Positions 45,224 through 54,481 of a DNA stretch of 64,000 nt are shown here, one piece after another. Below the pieces are notes generated by a model, which was not told the origin of the DNA, made no database searches, and saw only the letters and a program-made list of their open reading frames with translations. Made by a program: the position numbers and the translations under genes. Each line of letters begins with the position of its first letter. Positions within the stretch are counted from its first letter, which is position 1. The stretch comes from Oleisolibacter albus (GTDB lineage Bacteria; Pseudomonadota; Alphaproteobacteria; Azospirillales; Azospirillaceae): positions 1 to 64,000 of the forward strand of contig NZ_QGNJ01000012.1 in the NCBI RefSeq assembly GCF_003336875.1. Reading direction: 5' to 3'.

Positions 45224-46762
45224 TTACTGGAACGCGGCCTCGGCGAAGCTGCGCAGCTTGCGGCTATGCAGCCGCTCCAGCCCGTAGTCGCGCATGATCT
45301 CCATGGCGCGCATGCCGATGGCCAGATGCTGGTCCACCCGGGCCCGGTAGAAGCTGTTGGCCATGCCGGGCAGCTTGATCTCTCCGTGCAGCGGCTTGTC
45401 CGAGACGCAGAGCAGCGTGCCGTAGGGAACGCGGAAGCGGAAGCCGTTGGCGGCGATGGTGGCCGATTCCATGTCCAGGGCGATGGCCCGGCTCTGGCTG
45501 AAGCGCATCACCGGCTCCCGGTGGTCGCGCAGTTCCCAGTTGCGGTTGTCGATGGTGGCCACGGTGCCGGTGCGCATCAGGCTCTTCAGTTCCCAGCCCT
45601 GCAAGCCGGTGACCTGCTCCACCGCCCGTTCCAGCGCCACCTGCACCTCGGCCAGGGCCGGGACCGGAACCCAGACCGGCAGGTCGGCATCCAGCACCTT
45701 GTCCTCGCGCACATAGCCGTGGGCCAGCACATAGTCACCCAGGCGCTGGGTGTCGCGCAGACCGGCGCAGTGGCCCAGCATCAGCCAGACATGGGGCCGC
45801 AGCACGGCGATGTGGTCGGTGATGGTCTTGGCGTTGGACGGGCCGACGCCGATATTGACGATGGTGATGCCGTTGCCATCGGCCCGCATCAGGTGATAGG
45901 CCGGCATCTGCGGCAGCCGCGCCGCCCGCTCCCCCTCCGGCGCCCGGCCGGGGAACAGGGCCTGGTTCCAGGTGATGCGGTCGCCGGGCTCGACGAAGCC
46001 CACATACTGGTTGCGGTAATCCTGCACCGCCGGATCGTCGCTGGGCTGCATCATCTCCAGCCCCTTGCGCACGAACTCGTCGATATAAAACTGGTAATTG
46101 GTGAACAGCACGTAGTTCTGAAACAGCTCCGGCTTGGTGGCGCAATAGTGCTTCAGCCGGTGCAGGCTGTAGTCCACGCGCGGCGCCGTGAACAGGGCCA
46201 GCGGCTTCGGCTCGCCCTGGGCCACCTGATAGGTGCCGTTGACGATGCTGTCATCCATCAGCGCCAGATCGGGCAGATCGAAATAGTCGCGCAGCTGATA
46301 GAGCCGCGACGGATCGAGATCGCCCTCCACATGCATGCCTTCGGGATAGGCGAACTGAATGGGGATCGGCGTCTCCGACACGCCCACCTCCAGCGGCACG
46401 CCGTGGGTGCGCAGCAGCAGGCCGAGCTGGTAGCGGTAATAATAGTCGAACAGGTCCGGCCGGGTCAGGGTGATGCGGTGCGTGCCCATGCCATGGACGA
46501 AGCCATAGGCCAGACGGCCATCAATCCGCGGCTCCGTCTCCATCCGCAGCTGGACGAACGGGTAGAAGGCGCGGACACGGCCGGGAAGATGCTCGCCCCG
46601 GGCAAAGGCCTGAAAGCGTTCGCGGAGATAACCGGTCGCCTCGTCATAGAGGGCCCGCACACGGGCCAGGGCGGCATCGGCATCGGAAAAAAGCTCCACA
46701 GCCGGGAGAGAGACCGGGGAGGAGGAAAGAACCGGCGCGGCGCCGGGTACAACTGTCGTCAC
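45224..46762 (-). CDS. amn: AMP nucleosidase
   Basis: A 512-residue enzyme that splits AMP into adenine and ribose 5-phosphate. The N-terminal regulatory domain (about 1-200) includes GRVRAFYPFVQLRMETEPRID and GVSETPIPIQFAYPEG; the C-terminal phosphorylase-like domain has IVNIGVGPSNAKTITDHIAV, WLMLGHCAGLRDTQRLGDYVL and ALDMESATIAANGFRF, where the Glu belongs to the active site. Length and motifs match E. coli Amn. It is monocistronic, upstream of the ftsY 3' end. Confidence 0.94.
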   Translation of the reverse strand: MTTVVPGAAPVLSSSPVSLPAVELFSDADAALARVRALYDEATGYLRERFQAFARGEHLPGRVRAFYPFVQLRMETEPRIDGRLAYGFVHGMGTHRITLTRPDLFDYYYRYQLGLLLRTHGVPLEVGVSETPIPIQFAYPEGMHVEGDLDPSRLYQLRDYFDLPDLALMDDSIVNGTYQVAQGEPKPLALFTAPRVDYSLHRLKHYCATKPELFQNYVLFTNYQFYIDEFVRKGLEMMQPSDDPAVQDYRNQYVGFVEPGDRITWNQALFPGRAPEGERAARLPQMPAYHLMRADGNGITIVNIGVGPSNAKTITDHIAVLRPHVWLMLGHCAGLRDTQRLGDYVLAHGYVREDKVLDADLPVWVPVPALAEVQVALERAVEQVTGLQGWELKSLMRTGTVATIDNRNWELRDHREPVMRFSQSRAIALDMESATIAANGFRFRVPYGTLLCVSDKPLHGEIKLPGMANSFYRARVDQHLAIGMRAMEIMRDYGLERLHSRKLRSFAEAAFQ

Positions 46763-46902
46763 GGTATCACCTTCTCCAATTTCCGACTTTATAGGGCCGT
46801 GACAGGGGGATGGGAAAAGGAAAATGCGGTGACAGCCGGCATGCCCCGGTCAACGAGCACGCAGATCTCGGCCATCAGGCCATGCGGCAGTCGCGTAAGT
46901 CA

Positions 46903-46921
46903 GGGGGGGCAGTGCCCCCCC
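46903..46921 (-). terminator. Stem-loop after ftsY
   Basis: GGGGGGGC (46903-46910), loop AGT, GCCCCCCC (46914-46921) lies ten bases after the ftsY stop. The stem is very strong, but no T run follows on the minus strand. Confidence 0.55.
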
Positions 46922-46931
46922 ACAGCGGATC

Positions 46932-48200
46932 TCACTCCAGCCCGACCAGGGCGCGGGCGAAGCTCTTGGCTTCGAAGGGACGGAGATCATAGACCCCCTC
47001 GCCCACGCCGATGGCGTGGACCGGCAGCTTGAACTTCTCGGCCAGGGCCACCAGCACGCCACCGCGGGCGGAGCCGTCCAGCTTGGTCAGGATCAGGCCG
47101 TTGACGTCCACCATCTCCTTGAACACCTCCACCTGGGAATGGGCGTTCTGGCCGGTGGTGGCGTCCAGGGTCAGCAATGTGGTGTGCGGGGCCGTGGGGT
47201 CGATCTTCTTGATGACGCGCACGATCTTGCGCAGCTCGTCCATCAGCCCGGCCTTGTTCTGCAAGCGGCCGGCCGTGTCGATCAGCAGCACGTCGGCCTT
47301 GGCGGCGCGGGCGCGCTCCAGCGCGTCATAGGCCAGACCGGCGGCATCGGCCCCGGTATCCTTGGCAACCACGGGGCAGCCGGTGCGCTCGCCCCAGATC
47401 TTCAGCTGGCTGACGGCGGCGGCGCGGAAGGTGTCGCCGGCCGCCATCCACACCGTCTTGCCCTCGGCCGTCAGCTGGCGGGCCAGCTTGCCGATGGTGG
47501 TGGTCTTGCCGGTGCCGTTGACCCCCACCAGCAGAATGACATGGGGCTTGGCCGCAGCGTCGATGACCAGCGGCCTGGCCGCCGGTTCCACCAGCCGGGT
47601 CACCTCTCCCGCCAGATATTCGCGCACCTCCTGCGGGCTGACCTCCTTGCCGAAGCGGGTCTTGGCCAGTCCGGCGGCCAGACGGGCGGCGGTGCCGGGT
47701 CCAAGATCGGCCCGGATCAGCAGCTCCTCCAGCTCCTCCAGCGCCTCGTCATCCAGCTTCTTCTTGGTGAAGATGCCGGAGATGCCCTCGGTCAGGCGCG
47801 AGGTGGATTTCGACAGCCCGTCGCGCAGACGCGCGAACCAGCTTTTCTTCTCCGGCTGGTCCTCCAGCTCGGGCAGGAGAGCGGCCTCGGGTGCCACGGC
47901 GGCGGCCGGCACCAGCGGCTCCGGGTCGGCGGCAACGGCGGCCTCTCCCGCTGTGACCTCGGGCGTGACTTCGCCCTCCCCGGCATCGTCCCCGCGCAGG
48001 CGGGGATCCAGGGCCACAGGCTCTTCCGACGGAGCGGCGGTCGCGGGGGAGGTATCCTGGACCGTCTCCGGCACGGCCGCCGCATCCGTCTCCGGAGGCG
48101 CGGTGTCTGGAGACATGGTGTCCGCAGCCGTGCTGTCCGGCGCCGTGTCCTCGGCCTTTGCGGTATCGGCGGGCTTCTTCTTGCGGAACCAGTCGAACAT
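46932..48200 (-). CDS. ftsY: Signal recognition particle receptor FtsY
   Basis: A 422-residue SRP receptor GTPase that docks ribosome-nascent chain complexes at the membrane. Residues 1-120 are the acidic, Ala/Pro-rich A domain; [16 protein letters not shown] starts the N domain; the GTPase motifs are [15 protein letters not shown] (G1), [20 protein letters not shown] (G3), [11 protein letters not shown] (G4) and the C-terminal [14 protein letters not shown]. Residues 63-73 ([11 protein letters not shown]) are encoded by a REP-like palindrome at about 47985-48010, an odd in-frame insertion. It is the last gene of dapF-mtaB-ftsY and shares one base with mtaB. Confidence 0.95.
   Translation of the reverse strand: MFDWFRKKKPADTAKAEDTAPDSTAADTMSPDTAPPETDAAAVPETVQDTSPATAAPSEEPVALDPRLRGDDAGEGEVTPEVTAGEAAVAADPEPLVPAAAVAPEAALLPELEDQPEKKSWFARLRDGLSKSTSRLTEGISGIFTKKKLDDEALEELEELLIRADLGPGTAARLAAGLAKTRFGKEVSPQEVREYLAGEVTRLVEPAARPLVIDAAAKPHVILLVGVNGTGKTTTIGKLARQLTAEGKTVWMAAGDTFRAAAVSQLKIWGERTGCPVVAKDTGADAAGLAYDALERARAAKADVLLIDTAGRLQNKAGLMDELRKIVRVIKKIDPTAPHTTLLTLDATTGQNAHSQVEVFKEMVDVNGLILTKLDGSARGGVLVALAEKFKLPVHAIGVGEGVYDLRPFEAKSFARALVGLE
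47985..48010. repeat. REP-like palindromic element inside the ftsY coding sequence
   Basis: ATCGTCCCCGCGCAGG then CGGGGATCCA: perfect 6-bp arms CCCCGC (47990-47995) and GCGGGG (48000-48005) around GCAG. This is the core of the very common proteobacterial intergenic palindrome that, when translated, gives the peptide DPRLRGDD, and here it does so in frame within the disordered A domain. Confidence 0.75.
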
Positions 48201-49606
48201 CAGTCCAGCACCGTTGCGGTCAGGGTCTCGCCGTCAACACCGTCGATGCGGCAGCGGACGATCATTCCGGGTTCGAAATTCTTGGCGGCATCCACGGCGG
48301 ACAGGCGCACGGGCGCGAAGCCCGGTGTGCGGCCCAGATCCGGCTTTTCCAGCAGCACATCGCAGGTCCGGCCCAGCTGGCCGTGCAGATGGCGTTCCAC
48401 CTGCGCGGCCCCGGCGGCGCGCAGGCGGGCGGCGCGCTCCTTGCGCACGGGGCCGGGCACCTGGGGCATGCGGGCGGCGGGCGTGCCGGGGCGCGGGCTG
48501 TAGGGGAAGACATGCAGCCAGGTCAGGCCGCAGCGCTCCACGATGTCCAGACTGTTCTGGAACATGGCCTCGGTCTCGGTGGGGAACCCGGCGATGATGT
48601 CGGCCCCGAACACCATGTCGGGGCGCAGGGACCGGGCCTTGTCGCAGAAGGCGATGGCATCCTGGCGCAGATGGCGGCGCTTCATGCGCTTCAGGACCAT
48701 GTCGTCGCCGGCCTGCAGCGACAGGTGCAGATGCGGCATCAGCCGCTCCTCCTCCGCCACCAGCCGCCAGAGATCGTCGTCCATCTCCACCGCGTCCAGC
48801 GAGGACAGGCGCAGCCGCGGCAGCTCCGGCACCGCCGCCAGCAGGCGGCGCACCATCTGGCCCAGGGTCGGCTGGCCCGGCAGGTCGGGTCCGTAGCTGG
48901 TGACATCCACCCCGGTCAGCACCACCTCGCGGTAGCCGGCGGCCACCAGGGTGCGGACCTGGGTCACGATCTCGCCCATGGGCACCGAGCGGGAATTGCC
49001 GCGGCCGAAGGGGATGATGCAGAAGGTGCAGCGGTGGTCGCAGCCATTCTGGACCTGGACGAAGGCGCGGGCACGCCCCTCCATGCCCTGGATCAGATGC
49101 CCCGCCGTCTCCCGCACCGACATGATGTCGTTGACGCGCACCCGCTCGGCGGCGTTGGCGCCGAAATCGGCCCAGGGCGCGGCGGTGAGCTTGGCATCGT
49201 TGCCCAGCACATGGTCGACCTCGGCCATGGCGGCGAAGCGGTCCGGATTGACCTGCGCGGCGCAGCCGGTGACGATGATCTTGGCGGCCGGCCGGTCGCG
49301 GCGCAGCTTGCGGATGGTCTGGCGGGCCTGGCGCTCGGCCTCGGAGGTCACGGCGCAGGTGTTGACGATGACAACATCGTCCAGCCCGGCGGCGCGGGCG
49401 TGGGTGCGCATGACCTCGGATTCATAGGTGTTCAGCCGGCAGCCGAAGGTGACCAGGGTCGGCCCCTCCCCCTCGCTGATCACCGGCGGCCCGGCCTCCC
49501 CCTCCTCATGCACATGGGCGGCGTCAGGCAGGGCCGCGTCGGCCAGGGCCGGATCATGCGGGATGGCGTCATGACGGGGGCTGTCGGGGAGGACGGGGTC
49601 ACGCAT
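48200..49606 (-). CDS. mtaB: tRNA (N6-threonylcarbamoyladenosine(37)-C2)-methylthiotransferase MtaB
   Basis: A 468-residue radical SAM enzyme making ms2t6A37 in tRNAs. After an unusual Asp/Pro/Ala/His-rich N-terminal extension of about 48 residues comes the UPF0004 domain with cluster cysteines ([33 protein letters not shown]), the radical SAM motif CDHRCTFC (in [19 protein letters not shown]) and a C-terminal TRAM domain. The start overlaps the dapF stop by eight bases, and the stop touches ftsY by one base, so the three genes are coupled. The extension may be explained by the fixed overlap with dapF. Confidence 0.93.
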   Translation of the reverse strand: MRDPVLPDSPRHDAIPHDPALADAALPDAAHVHEEGEAGPPVISEGEGPTLVTFGCRLNTYESEVMRTHARAAGLDDVVIVNTCAVTSEAERQARQTIRKLRRDRPAAKIIVTGCAAQVNPDRFAAMAEVDHVLGNDAKLTAAPWADFGANAAERVRVNDIMSVRETAGHLIQGMEGRARAFVQVQNGCDHRCTFCIIPFGRGNSRSVPMGEIVTQVRTLVAAGYREVVLTGVDVTSYGPDLPGQPTLGQMVRRLLAAVPELPRLRLSSLDAVEMDDDLWRLVAEEERLMPHLHLSLQAGDDMVLKRMKRRHLRQDAIAFCDKARSLRPDMVFGADIIAGFPTETEAMFQNSLDIVERCGLTWLHVFPYSPRPGTPAARMPQVPGPVRKERAARLRAAGAAQVERHLHGQLGRTCDVLLEKPDLGRTPGFAPVRLSAVDAAKNFEPGMIVRCRIDGVDGETLTATVLD

Positions 49607-50438
49607 GCCCGGCCCCCAGCAGCGCCGGGCTCAGCACGCCCTCGAACGACATGGACACCGGCCCGGTCATCAGCACATGGCCATCGTCGCGCCAGACGAT
49701 ATGCAGGTCGCCGCCATCCAGCGTGACCGTGGCGGCGCGGCCGGTCAGCCCACGACGGGCCGCCGCCACCAGCACGGCACAGGCGCCGGACCCGCAGGCG
49801 CGGGTGATGCCGGCGCCCCGCTCCCACACCCGCATGCGGATATGATCGGGAGCCAGGATCTGCGCCACCTCGATGTTGCAGCGCTGGGGGAACAGCGGGT
49901 GGTGCTCCAGCACGGGGCCGTGGGTCTCAAGCGCCACGGCGGCCACATCGGCCACGAAGAAGACGGCGTGGGGATTGCCCATGCTGACCCCCACCGCATC
50001 GGCCAATGGACCGGCGGCGGCCGACAGGTGCAGCGTATCCTCCGCCTGCGCCAGGGGAATGTCCCGCCAGTCCAGCCGCGCCGGCCCCATATCCACGGTC
50101 ACCAGCCCGTCCGGATGCACGGTGGCGTGCAGCAGGCCGGCGGCGGTGCGGATACCGAGGGCGTCCTTGCCCAGGCCCGCGGCCACCAGGCTGGCGACGC
50201 AGCGGGTGGCGTTGCCGCAGGCACCGCTTTCGCTGCCGTCGGGGTTCAGGATGCGCATGGCGATGTCGGCCCCGTCCCGCCCCGGTTCGATCAGGATCAG
50301 CTGGTCGAAGCCGACACCGGTGCGCCGGTCGCCGATGGCGCGCACCTGCGCGCCCGTCAACGCGACAGGGGTGGAGCGGGCGTCGATGACGACGAAGTCG
50401 TTGCCCAGCCCGTGCATCTTGAGGAATCGAAGCGCCAT
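49599..50438 (-). CDS. dapF: Diaminopimelate epimerase
   Basis: A 279-residue enzyme converting LL- to meso-diaminopimelate for lysine and peptidoglycan synthesis. It starts [17 protein letters not shown]; the two active-site cysteines are in [13 protein letters not shown] and [13 protein letters not shown]. Both PR-loop halves ([29 protein letters not shown]) are intact. It is the first gene of the dapF-mtaB-ftsY operon, a gene order seen widely in alphaproteobacteria. Confidence 0.96.
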   Translation of the reverse strand: MALRFLKMHGLGNDFVVIDARSTPVALTGAQVRAIGDRRTGVGFDQLILIEPGRDGADIAMRILNPDGSESGACGNATRCVASLVAAGLGKDALGIRTAAGLLHATVHPDGLVTVDMGPARLDWRDIPLAQAEDTLHLSAAAGPLADAVGVSMGNPHAVFFVADVAAVALETHGPVLEHHPLFPQRCNIEVAQILAPDHIRMRVWERGAGITRACGSGACAVLVAAARRGLTGRAATVTLDGGDLHIVWRDDGHVLMTGPVSMSFEGVLSPALLGAGHA

Positions 50439-50533
50439 GATGGCTGCTTATATGGCGAGGCGGGCCTGCAGGTAAACGGGTGCTGCGGGCGGGGCGGGAA
50501 TGCGCGGCGGGACGGGCGTCCCCGCCGCCGCGA

Positions 50534-51001
50534 TCAGGCCTTGCGGAACACCAGGAACTTCGAGGCGAAGAAGTTGAAGACCATGCCGGACAGGCTGCCC
50601 GCGGCCTTGGCCAGATAGGGCAGCAGCGGCAGGGTCAGGGCCGGCCAGGGCACCAGCGGCGGGCCGAGCGTGACCACGGCGGCATAGACGGCATAGTTGA
50701 CCGCCGCCCCCACCCCGTTGGCGGCCAGGAACTTGGCCCATTGCAGCCAGGCGCGGCGGCGGCTGACGCCGCGGAAGGTGAAGGTGCGGTTCAGGTACCA
50801 GGTGCAGGTGGCGGCAATGAGATAGCTGAACAGGCCGCCGGCATAGACGCCGAGATGCAGCAGGTTCAGCGCCACCCACAGCGCGCCCATATCGACGAAC
50901 AGCGCCAGCCCGCCGATGACGGCGAAGCTCAACAGCTCCCGCGACAGGCCGGGGCCGGCCGGGCTGCTGGCAGGGGGATCGGTCCGGGCCGCGCCGCGCA
51001 T
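50534..51001 (-). CDS. GtrA-family membrane protein
   Basis: A 155-residue protein with four predicted helices: LLSFAVIGGLALFVDMGALW, GGLFSYLIAATCTWYLNRTF, AANGVGAAVNYAVYAAVVTL and a last one around GSLSGMVFNFFASKFLVF. The NRTFTF and SKFLVF motifs are GtrA signatures. GtrA proteins are thought to flip polyprenyl-phosphate-linked sugars made by the partner glycosyltransferase. It lies 17 bases downstream of the family-2 glycosyltransferase gene, which it probably serves. Confidence 0.88.
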   Translation of the reverse strand: MRGAARTDPPASSPAGPGLSRELLSFAVIGGLALFVDMGALWVALNLLHLGVYAGGLFSYLIAATCTWYLNRTFTFRGVSRRRAWLQWAKFLAANGVGAAVNYAVYAAVVTLGPPLVPWPALTLPLLPYLAKAAGSLSGMVFNFFASKFLVFRKA

Positions 51002-51018
51002 GCTGTCCGCCCGGCCGC

Positions 51019-52026
51019 TCAGTCGGGACGGACCGGGGTGGAGAAGTCCGGAGCCGGGATTTCCAGATATTTCAGCCGCTTCATCTCACGCCGGCCGCGG
51101 GTGACCGTATCCAGGATCAGGCCGCAGGTCAGGGCCAGGAAGGACAGGAGCCCCAGCCCCGTGGCCAGCACGGCCGTGGGGAAGCGCGGCACCAGCCCCG
51201 TCTCGTAATAGGTGATGAAGACGGGAATGGCGATGAGGATGGAGACCAGCGCCAGCACCAGGCTGGCCAGACCGAAGGACTGCATGGGCCGCTCCTCCTT
51301 GATCAGCTTGCCGATCATCCACAGGATGCGGAAGCCGTCGCGGAAGGTGCTGAGCTTGGACACGCTGCCGGGGGCACGGTCCTTGTAGGGGGTCTCCACC
51401 TCGCCGATCGGCATGCGCATCTCCAGCGCATGCACCACCAGTTCCGTTTCGATCTCGAAACCACCGGCCAGGACCGGGAAGCTCTTGACGAAACGGCGGG
51501 AGAAGACGCGATAGCCGGACAGCATGTCCTGGGTGCGCTTGCCGAAGACCATGGTGACCATGGTGGTCAGCAGCACATTGCCGAAGCGGTGGCCGGCCCG
51601 GTAATTCTCCCAGTCGGTGACACGGGCGCCATTGACCATGTCCAGCTTCTCGTCGATCAGCTTGGTCACCAGGTCCGGCGCCTTGGTGGCGTCATAGGTG
51701 TCGTCGCCATCGACCATGACATACACGTCCGCCTCGATGTCGGCGAACATGCGGCGGACCACATTGCCCTTACCCTGCAGCGGCTCGCGGCGGACCACGG
51801 CACCGGCGGCGCGGGCGATCTCCACCGTCCGGTCCTTGGAGTTGTTGTCATAGACATAGACCGTGGCCGTGGGCAGCGCGGCCTTGAAGTCCTTCACCAC
51901 CTTCTCGATGGAGGCTTCCTCGTTGTAGCAGGGCACCAGCACGGCGATGCGCGGCTGGGCCGGGGCGGCGCTGCTGGCGAGGGCGGAAAGGGACAGGGCG
52001 GCGGGCGTGGACATGGGATCAAGCAT
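51019..52026 (-). CDS. Family 2 glycosyltransferase, GtrB/DPM1-like
   Basis: A 335-residue enzyme: a GT-A domain with IAVLVPCYNEEASIEKVV, VYDNNSKDRTVEIA and the metal-binding VMVDGDDTYDA, then SGYRVFSRRFVKSFP and, after about residue 240, two C-terminal transmembrane helices (VLALVSILIAIPVFIT and FPTAVLATGLGLLSFLALTCG). This is the layout of GtrB-type enzymes that load a sugar onto undecaprenyl or decaprenyl phosphate. M1 at 52026 or M5 at 52014 may be the start. It belongs with the GtrA-like gene and the polytopic protein upstream. Confidence 0.9.
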   Translation of the reverse strand: MLDPMSTPAALSLSALASSAAPAQPRIAVLVPCYNEEASIEKVVKDFKAALPTATVYVYDNNSKDRTVEIARAAGAVVRREPLQGKGNVVRRMFADIEADVYVMVDGDDTYDATKAPDLVTKLIDEKLDMVNGARVTDWENYRAGHRFGNVLLTTMVTMVFGKRTQDMLSGYRVFSRRFVKSFPVLAGGFEIETELVVHALEMRMPIGEVETPYKDRAPGSVSKLSTFRDGFRILWMIGKLIKEERPMQSFGLASLVLALVSILIAIPVFITYYETGLVPRFPTAVLATGLGLLSFLALTCGLILDTVTRGRREMKRLKYLEIPAPDFSTPVRPD

Positions 52027-52148
52027 CCAGAGAGGACCGTACAGGTCGAACAGATAACACGGAACGCACGAGGGAAGGCGGCGAAAGCATGGTCTTTCCG
52101 GGGCCTTTCGTCACCGCAGCGGATCGGCCAAGCGGGTCGGACAACGGA

Positions 52149-53804
52149 TCAGCCGGGGGAAAGGGTCCGCGTCTCCCGCCGCACGGGGCAGAGCTTCATC
52201 GGCTCGTCCAGGGTGGATGTCACGGGCTTGCAGGCCATCAGGTCCGCCTTCAGCCCGTAATAGGGCAGGATATGCTGGTCGGTCCATTCCTCCCAGTGGG
52301 CCAGCAGCACATAGATGTCGCCCTGGTGGGCGGCGATGCGCTCGGCCATGCGCCGGTTGAGAAGGATGTCCTTCTGGTCGGGATGGATGAAATAGCTGTG
52401 TATCCGGTAGAAGGGGATCTGCGGCGGGAACCCGCTGATGAGGAAGGCCGTCGGCGCGTAGCCCGTCTGCAGGATGATGGTGTGGTCCGGGTCGGGAATG
52501 GGCGGGATGTCCACGGCGACGAAGCGGTCGGTCCAGTCGATGCGGTGCCAGTTGCCCGGCCGGATGGTGACACTCACCAGCAGCAGCAGCGTCAGCGCGA
52601 TGGCGGTACGGGCCTTGCCCGGCAGCGGCCACAGCATGACCGCCGCCACGATCAGCACCGGAGCCAGCATCTCCAGCGGAATCAGATAGCGGTAGATGGA
52701 GAACAGCTTCAGCCAGACCAGATAGGTCAGCGCCCCGGCCACCAGCAGATAGAGCGCCGGGCGCCGGGCCGGCAGCGCCGGGTCGGGCCTCCGCCCCTTG
52801 ATCCGGCCCCAGAGCAGCAGCAGCGGCGTCGCCAGCAGCACCACATAGGCCACGGGCACCCGCAGATCGCGGAACAGGATCTCCCCCACCAGCTTCGGGT
52901 TCAGCACCCAGGCGAAGGGGAACAGCAGGGCCTGGATCAGGCCCGGCGGGATGAACTTGTCGTCGCGGTAGGCCTCGGGCACGCCCCAGGGCGACTTGAA
53001 GATGTGGTTGAAATAGGGGAACAGCGGGTTCCGGTACTCCGTCCACAGATGCCACATCCAATGGCCGGAGAAGAGGGCCATGCCGGCGATGACGCCCAGC
53101 CCGAAAAAGAAGGACAGCAGCACCCGGCGCCAGAAGCCGCCGCCCACGACCAGGAAGGCGAAGCAGAGGCCCACGGCATAGGGCAGCGTCGGCTGCTTCA
53201 GGCCCACGGCGCTGCCCACCAGCAGGCCGGCCAGGGCCACGGCGGCGAAGGCCGGGCCGGAGACGGCCGACGGCCCGCCCCAGATCACCGCGGCCCGCGC
53301 CAGCACCACCCAGGCGGACCCCAGCACGAACAGGCTGATGACATTGTCATAGAAGGTGGTGCCCAACAGCCCCAGCTGGCCGCCGCCGAAGAAGCCGATC
53401 AGCGCCAGGGCCAGGGCGGCGGCGCTGCGCCGCGTCGGCTCCAGCCCGGCCAGCAGCGCCCAGGACAGGCCGAACAGCGGCAACACGTTGAGTCCCTGCA
53501 CCGCCCCCATGAGGAAGCCGACGGCCCGCGCCGGCAGCGCCTGGGCCAGCAGATAGAAGGGCAGGTCCAGCGTGGGATTGTAGAAGGTCGCCACCTGGGC
53601 CGGGGCCACGTCCAGGTCGCCGCGCCCGGTCCACCAGGCATAGGCGTTGTACCAATGGTAGTTCCGCAGATCCCAGTTGGCATCCTGGCCCAGCGCCAGG
53701 GACAGCAGCCCGGCCAGCAGCGGGAACAGGGCGAGGGACAGCAGGGCGAAGCGGGCGACGGGGCCGGTGGTGGGGCGCATGGGAGCCGCAGTCAAGGGTG
53801 GCAT
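52149..53804 (-). CDS. Polytopic membrane protein, probable GT-C type glycosyltransferase
   Basis: A 551-residue protein with about ten hydrophobic helices. The first periplasmic loop has DANWDLRNYHWYNAYAWW, a D-rich loop 1 placed like the catalytic loop of GT-C transferases, and the C-terminal 120 residues are a soluble domain (TDRFVAVDIPPIPDPDH ... YGLKADLMACKPV). It would use a lipid-linked sugar supplied by the neighbouring GT2/GtrA pair to decorate a periplasmic acceptor such as O-antigen or an exopolysaccharide. Acceptor and sugar cannot be told. It is first in the three-gene set. Confidence 0.75.
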   Translation of the reverse strand: MPPLTAAPMRPTTGPVARFALLSLALFPLLAGLLSLALGQDANWDLRNYHWYNAYAWWTGRGDLDVAPAQVATFYNPTLDLPFYLLAQALPARAVGFLMGAVQGLNVLPLFGLSWALLAGLEPTRRSAAALALALIGFFGGGQLGLLGTTFYDNVISLFVLGSAWVVLARAAVIWGGPSAVSGPAFAAVALAGLLVGSAVGLKQPTLPYAVGLCFAFLVVGGGFWRRVLLSFFFGLGVIAGMALFSGHWMWHLWTEYRNPLFPYFNHIFKSPWGVPEAYRDDKFIPPGLIQALLFPFAWVLNPKLVGEILFRDLRVPVAYVVLLATPLLLLWGRIKGRRPDPALPARRPALYLLVAGALTYLVWLKLFSIYRYLIPLEMLAPVLIVAAVMLWPLPGKARTAIALTLLLLVSVTIRPGNWHRIDWTDRFVAVDIPPIPDPDHTIILQTGYAPTAFLISGFPPQIPFYRIHSYFIHPDQKDILLNRRMAERIAAHQGDIYVLLAHWEEWTDQHILPYYGLKADLMACKPVTSTLDEPMKLCPVRRETRTLSPG

Positions 53805-53971
53805 TCCGCCTTCCTAGGCCCCGGCCGGGGCAAGATCAAGGCGGCGATGCGACGGAACCGGGGAACGTGCGACGGCCGCCCCGGGTTTCCGCCCGCACGC
53901 CCTTGTTTCACCATCCAGCGGCGACGGGACGGCGCACTATCGCCGGACAGGGCCGACCAGGACCGGCCGGG

Positions 53972-54430
53972 TCAGGCCGGAATCGGCACCGACAGCTGGA
54001 CGGCGGCATCCTCGCCGTCGGTGATGTCGAGCGTGCGGAATTCGAACTCCCGCGCGTCGCTGCGATAGACGTCGTACTGCAGCACCCGGTCCACGCTGTT
54101 GTCCGGCTTGAAGGTCAGAACCCGCGGCTTCACGGTGTAGAGGTCCCGCGGCTCGATGCTGGCCGAGGCAGCGATGATGATCTCGTCGCCCTTCTGGCAG
54201 GTGCGCGCGGCGGCCCCGTTCAGCACGCAGCAGCGCGAGCCCGGCTCGCCGAAGATGACATAGGTGCTGATGCGGGCACCGGAATTCTTGTTCCAGATCT
54301 CCACGAACTCCAGCGGATAGAACCCGGCCTGGGCACACTGCTCCGGGTCGAGGGTGATGGAACCGTGATAGTCCAGGTCGGCGCCGGTGACGCGGATGCC
54401 GTGGAACTTGGCGCGGACAATCTTGATCAT
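53972..54430 (-). CDS. panD: Aspartate 1-decarboxylase, C-terminally extended
   Basis: A 152-residue pyruvoyl enzyme making beta-alanine for pantothenate and CoA. The self-cleavage site is Gly23-Ser24 (DYHGSITLD), Ser24 becoming the pyruvoyl group; Lys8, Arg53 (SGARISTY) and Tyr57 match catalytic Lys9, Arg54 and Tyr58 of E. coli, and [20 protein letters not shown] is the conserved beta-barrel core. It is about 26 residues longer than E. coli PanD; the extra part (about 122-152) is acidic. No panB or panC gene is adjacent. The ATG begins right at the conserved core. Confidence 0.88.
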   Translation of the reverse strand: MIKIVRAKFHGIRVTGADLDYHGSITLDPEQCAQAGFYPLEFVEIWNKNSGARISTYVIFGEPGSRCCVLNGAAARTCQKGDEIIIAASASIEPRDLYTVKPRVLTFKPDNSVDRVLQYDVYRSDAREFEFRTLDITDGEDAAVQLSVPIPA

Positions 54431-54481
54431 CGCAACGGGTGCCTTTGCTGCCGGGGCGCGGCCGAGAAATTGGTGTGGCGT

